Below, piece by piece: positions 62,411 to 64,000 of a stretch of DNA of 64,000 nucleotides. The stretch lies in assembly GCF_029227915.1 (NCBI RefSeq), contig NC_079881.1, positions 14,857,501 through 14,921,500 on the forward strand. Reading direction: 5' to 3'. The notes beneath the pieces were generated by a model. The model had not been told where the DNA came from. It ran no database searches and saw only the letters and a list, made by a program, of their open reading frames with translations. The DNA comes from Hydractinia symbiolongicarpus. Its lineage: Eukaryota; Cnidaria; Hydrozoa; Anthoathecata; Hydractiniidae. The stretch's first letter is position 1; each line of letters begins with the position of its first letter. Made by a program: the position numbers and the translations under genes.

Positions 62411-63896
62411 ATTGAGATTAAAAAGAACAGACTGATCCCCACTTGTCTGGGCTCGTGGAATCACGTGATTTACGTGTAGACTCCAAATTAGGCCGTAAAA
62501 GGCCAAATTACAGGCTTTAAAGACATGTGCACGTAGTTAGGAACGTTCTCAGAGCCTGGCGCTCAAGAAAACGACTTAGTATATCGTAGTCCATTGAGAT
62601 TAAAAGGAACAGACCAATGGGAACTTGTCTGTCCTCGTGGAATCACTTTATTTCCGTTTAGACTCCATGTTAGGCCGTAAAAGGCCATATTACAGGCTTT
62701 AAAGGCCTGTGGAAGAAGTTAGCAGCGTTCTTGCAGCCTGACGCTCAAGAAAACGACTTAATACATCGTAGACCATTGAGATTAAAAGGAAGAGCCGAAT
62801 GGAACTTGTCTGTCCTCGTGGAATCACTTTATTTACGTTTAGACTCCATGTTAGGCCGTAAAAGGCCATATTACAGGTTTTAAAGGCCTGTGGAAGAAGA
62901 TAGCAGCGTTCTTGCAGCCTGACGCTCAAGAAAACGACTTAATACATCGTAGACCATTGAGATGAAAAGGAACCGCCGAATGAAACTTGTCAGAGTTAGT
63001 GGAATCGCGTGATTTACGTGTAGACTCCATATTAGGCCGTAAAAAGCCATATTACAGGCTTTAAAGGACTGTGCACGTAGTTATAAGCGTTCATAGAGCC
63101 TGGCGCACAGGAAAACGACTTAGTATATCGTAGTCCATTGAGATTGAAAGGAATAGACCGATGGCAACTTCTCTGGGCTCGTGGAATCACGTGACTTACA
63201 CGCAGTCTCCTTATTAGGCCGTAAAAGGACCTATTATGCGTTTCATAGGACTGTGTACGTAGTTAGCAGCGTTCATAGAGCCTGGCGTTCAAGAAAACGA
63301 CTTAATACATCGTAGACAATTGAGATTAAAAGGAACAGCCGAATGGAACTTGTCGGAGTTCGTAGAATCACGTGATTTACGTGTAGATTTCATATTATGC
63401 CGTAAAAGGCAATATTACAAGCTTTAAAGGACTGTGCACGTAGTTAGCAGCGTTCATAGAGCCTGGCGCACAGGAAAACGACTTTGTATATCGTAGTCCA
63501 TTGAGATTAAAAGGAACAGACTAATGGGAACTTGTCTGTGCTCGTGGAATCACTTTATATACGTTTAGACTCCATGTTAGGCCGTAAAAGGCCATATTAC
63601 ATGCTTTAAAGGCCTGTGGAAGAAGTTAGCAGGGTTCTTGCAGCCTGACGCTCAAGAAAACGTATTAATACATCGTAGTTCATTGAAGTTGAAAGGAATA
63701 GGCCGATGACCTCCTGTCTGTGCTCGTGGAATCACGTGACTTACATGCAGTCTCCTTATTAGGCCGTAAAAGAACCTATTATGCGTTCAAAGGACTGTGT
63801 ACGTAGTTAGCAGCGTTCATAGAGCCTGGCGTTCAAGAAAACAACTTAATACATCGTAGGCAATTGAGATTAAAAGGAACAGCCGAATGGAACTTG
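62291..63896 (+). repeat. Dispersed module O, fourth copy
   Basis: Partner of 49240-50845 (offset 13051). Near 63900 it switches to the order seen after 51756 (GTTAGTCGAATCACG and GGCCGTTAAAGGCC), and satellite continues to the window edge. Confidence 0.8.
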
Positions 63897-64000
63897 TCAG
63901 AGTTAGTCGAATCACGTGATTTACGTGTAGACTCCAAATTAGGCCGTTAAAGGCCAAATTACAGGCTTTAAAGACATGTGCACGTAGTTAGCAGCGTTCT

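Larger units (their letters stand above)
7773..64000 (+). repeat. Satellite array, right part (181-182 bp monomer)
   Basis: About 56 kb of the same monomer family in the same orientation, running off the right edge. No other sequence class interrupts it: no second transposon, microsatellite or host gene was seen. Monomer types recur in fixed orders that define the higher-order repeats listed separately. Additional types here include CACGTAATTTACGTGTAG followed by ACTCCTCATTGAGCC, and monomers carrying ACAGACTGATCCCC in their distal third. Every stretch longer than 300 bp in this interval is satellite and nothing else is visible in it. Confidence 0.97.

Noticed and set aside
1-64000. CRISPR array
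   Set aside because: Repeats are 181-182 bp with no conserved short repeat and unique-spacer pattern; neighbouring units are homologous over their full length, and the only gene is a eukaryotic transposase.
1-64000. CENP-B box in the monomer
   Set aside because: I looked for TTCG and CGGG at the required spacing on both strands of the common monomer types, especially around CTTGTCCGGGCTCG, and the TTCG half is not there.
1-64000. tRNA, rRNA or snRNA genes
   Set aside because: No cloverleaf, A/B box pair or ribosomal core sequence was recognised; all non-transposon sequence is accounted for by satellite monomers.

Overview
The window is eukaryotic satellite DNA interrupted by one DNA transposon. 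About 61 kb consists of head-to-tail copies of a 181-182 bp monomer, all in the same orientation, roughly 335-340 copies. The only convincing protein-coding gene is the transposase of a 2,904-bp piggyBac-family element at 4869-7772. No host single-copy gene, tRNA, rRNA or CRISPR array is visible. A long uniform array of nucleosome-sized monomers with higher-order structure is typical of centromeric or pericentromeric heterochromatin. An intact piggyBac element with a spliced gene points to an animal, most likely an insect or other arthropod. The host assignment is inference; nothing in the sequence names a species.

Layout. 1-4868 is satellite (higher-order repeat family A, copy 1). 4869-7772 is the piggyBac element, flanked by TTAA duplications. 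7773-7903 completes copy 1 of family A. 7904-12354 is copy 2, which carries the empty, uninserted version of the transposon site at 12224-12227. 12355 to about 15170 is copy 3, shortened by an internal loss of about 1.9 kb. From about 15170 to the right edge the array uses other monomer orders. Adjacent duplicated blocks there have offsets of 363, 726/727, 907, 1090, 1270 and 2181 bp, that is 2, 4, 5, 6, 7 and 12 monomers. Modules from 37-51 kb reappear rearranged at 55-64 kb. Several monomers are fused or truncated and mark old recombination or repair junctions.

The transposon looks young and potentially active. It has near-perfect 16-bp terminal inverted repeats, subterminal hairpins at both ends, TTAA target duplications and a complete reading frame with the DDD catalytic triad and a C-terminal cysteine-rich domain. 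The reading frame begins in a short first exon and needs removal of one 145-bp intron to give a 667-residue protein. The insertion is in only one of three otherwise matching repeat copies, so its empty site can be read directly in the same window.

All coordinates and identities were read by eye; repeat-block edges are accurate to about 10-50 bp because neighbouring monomers are so similar.
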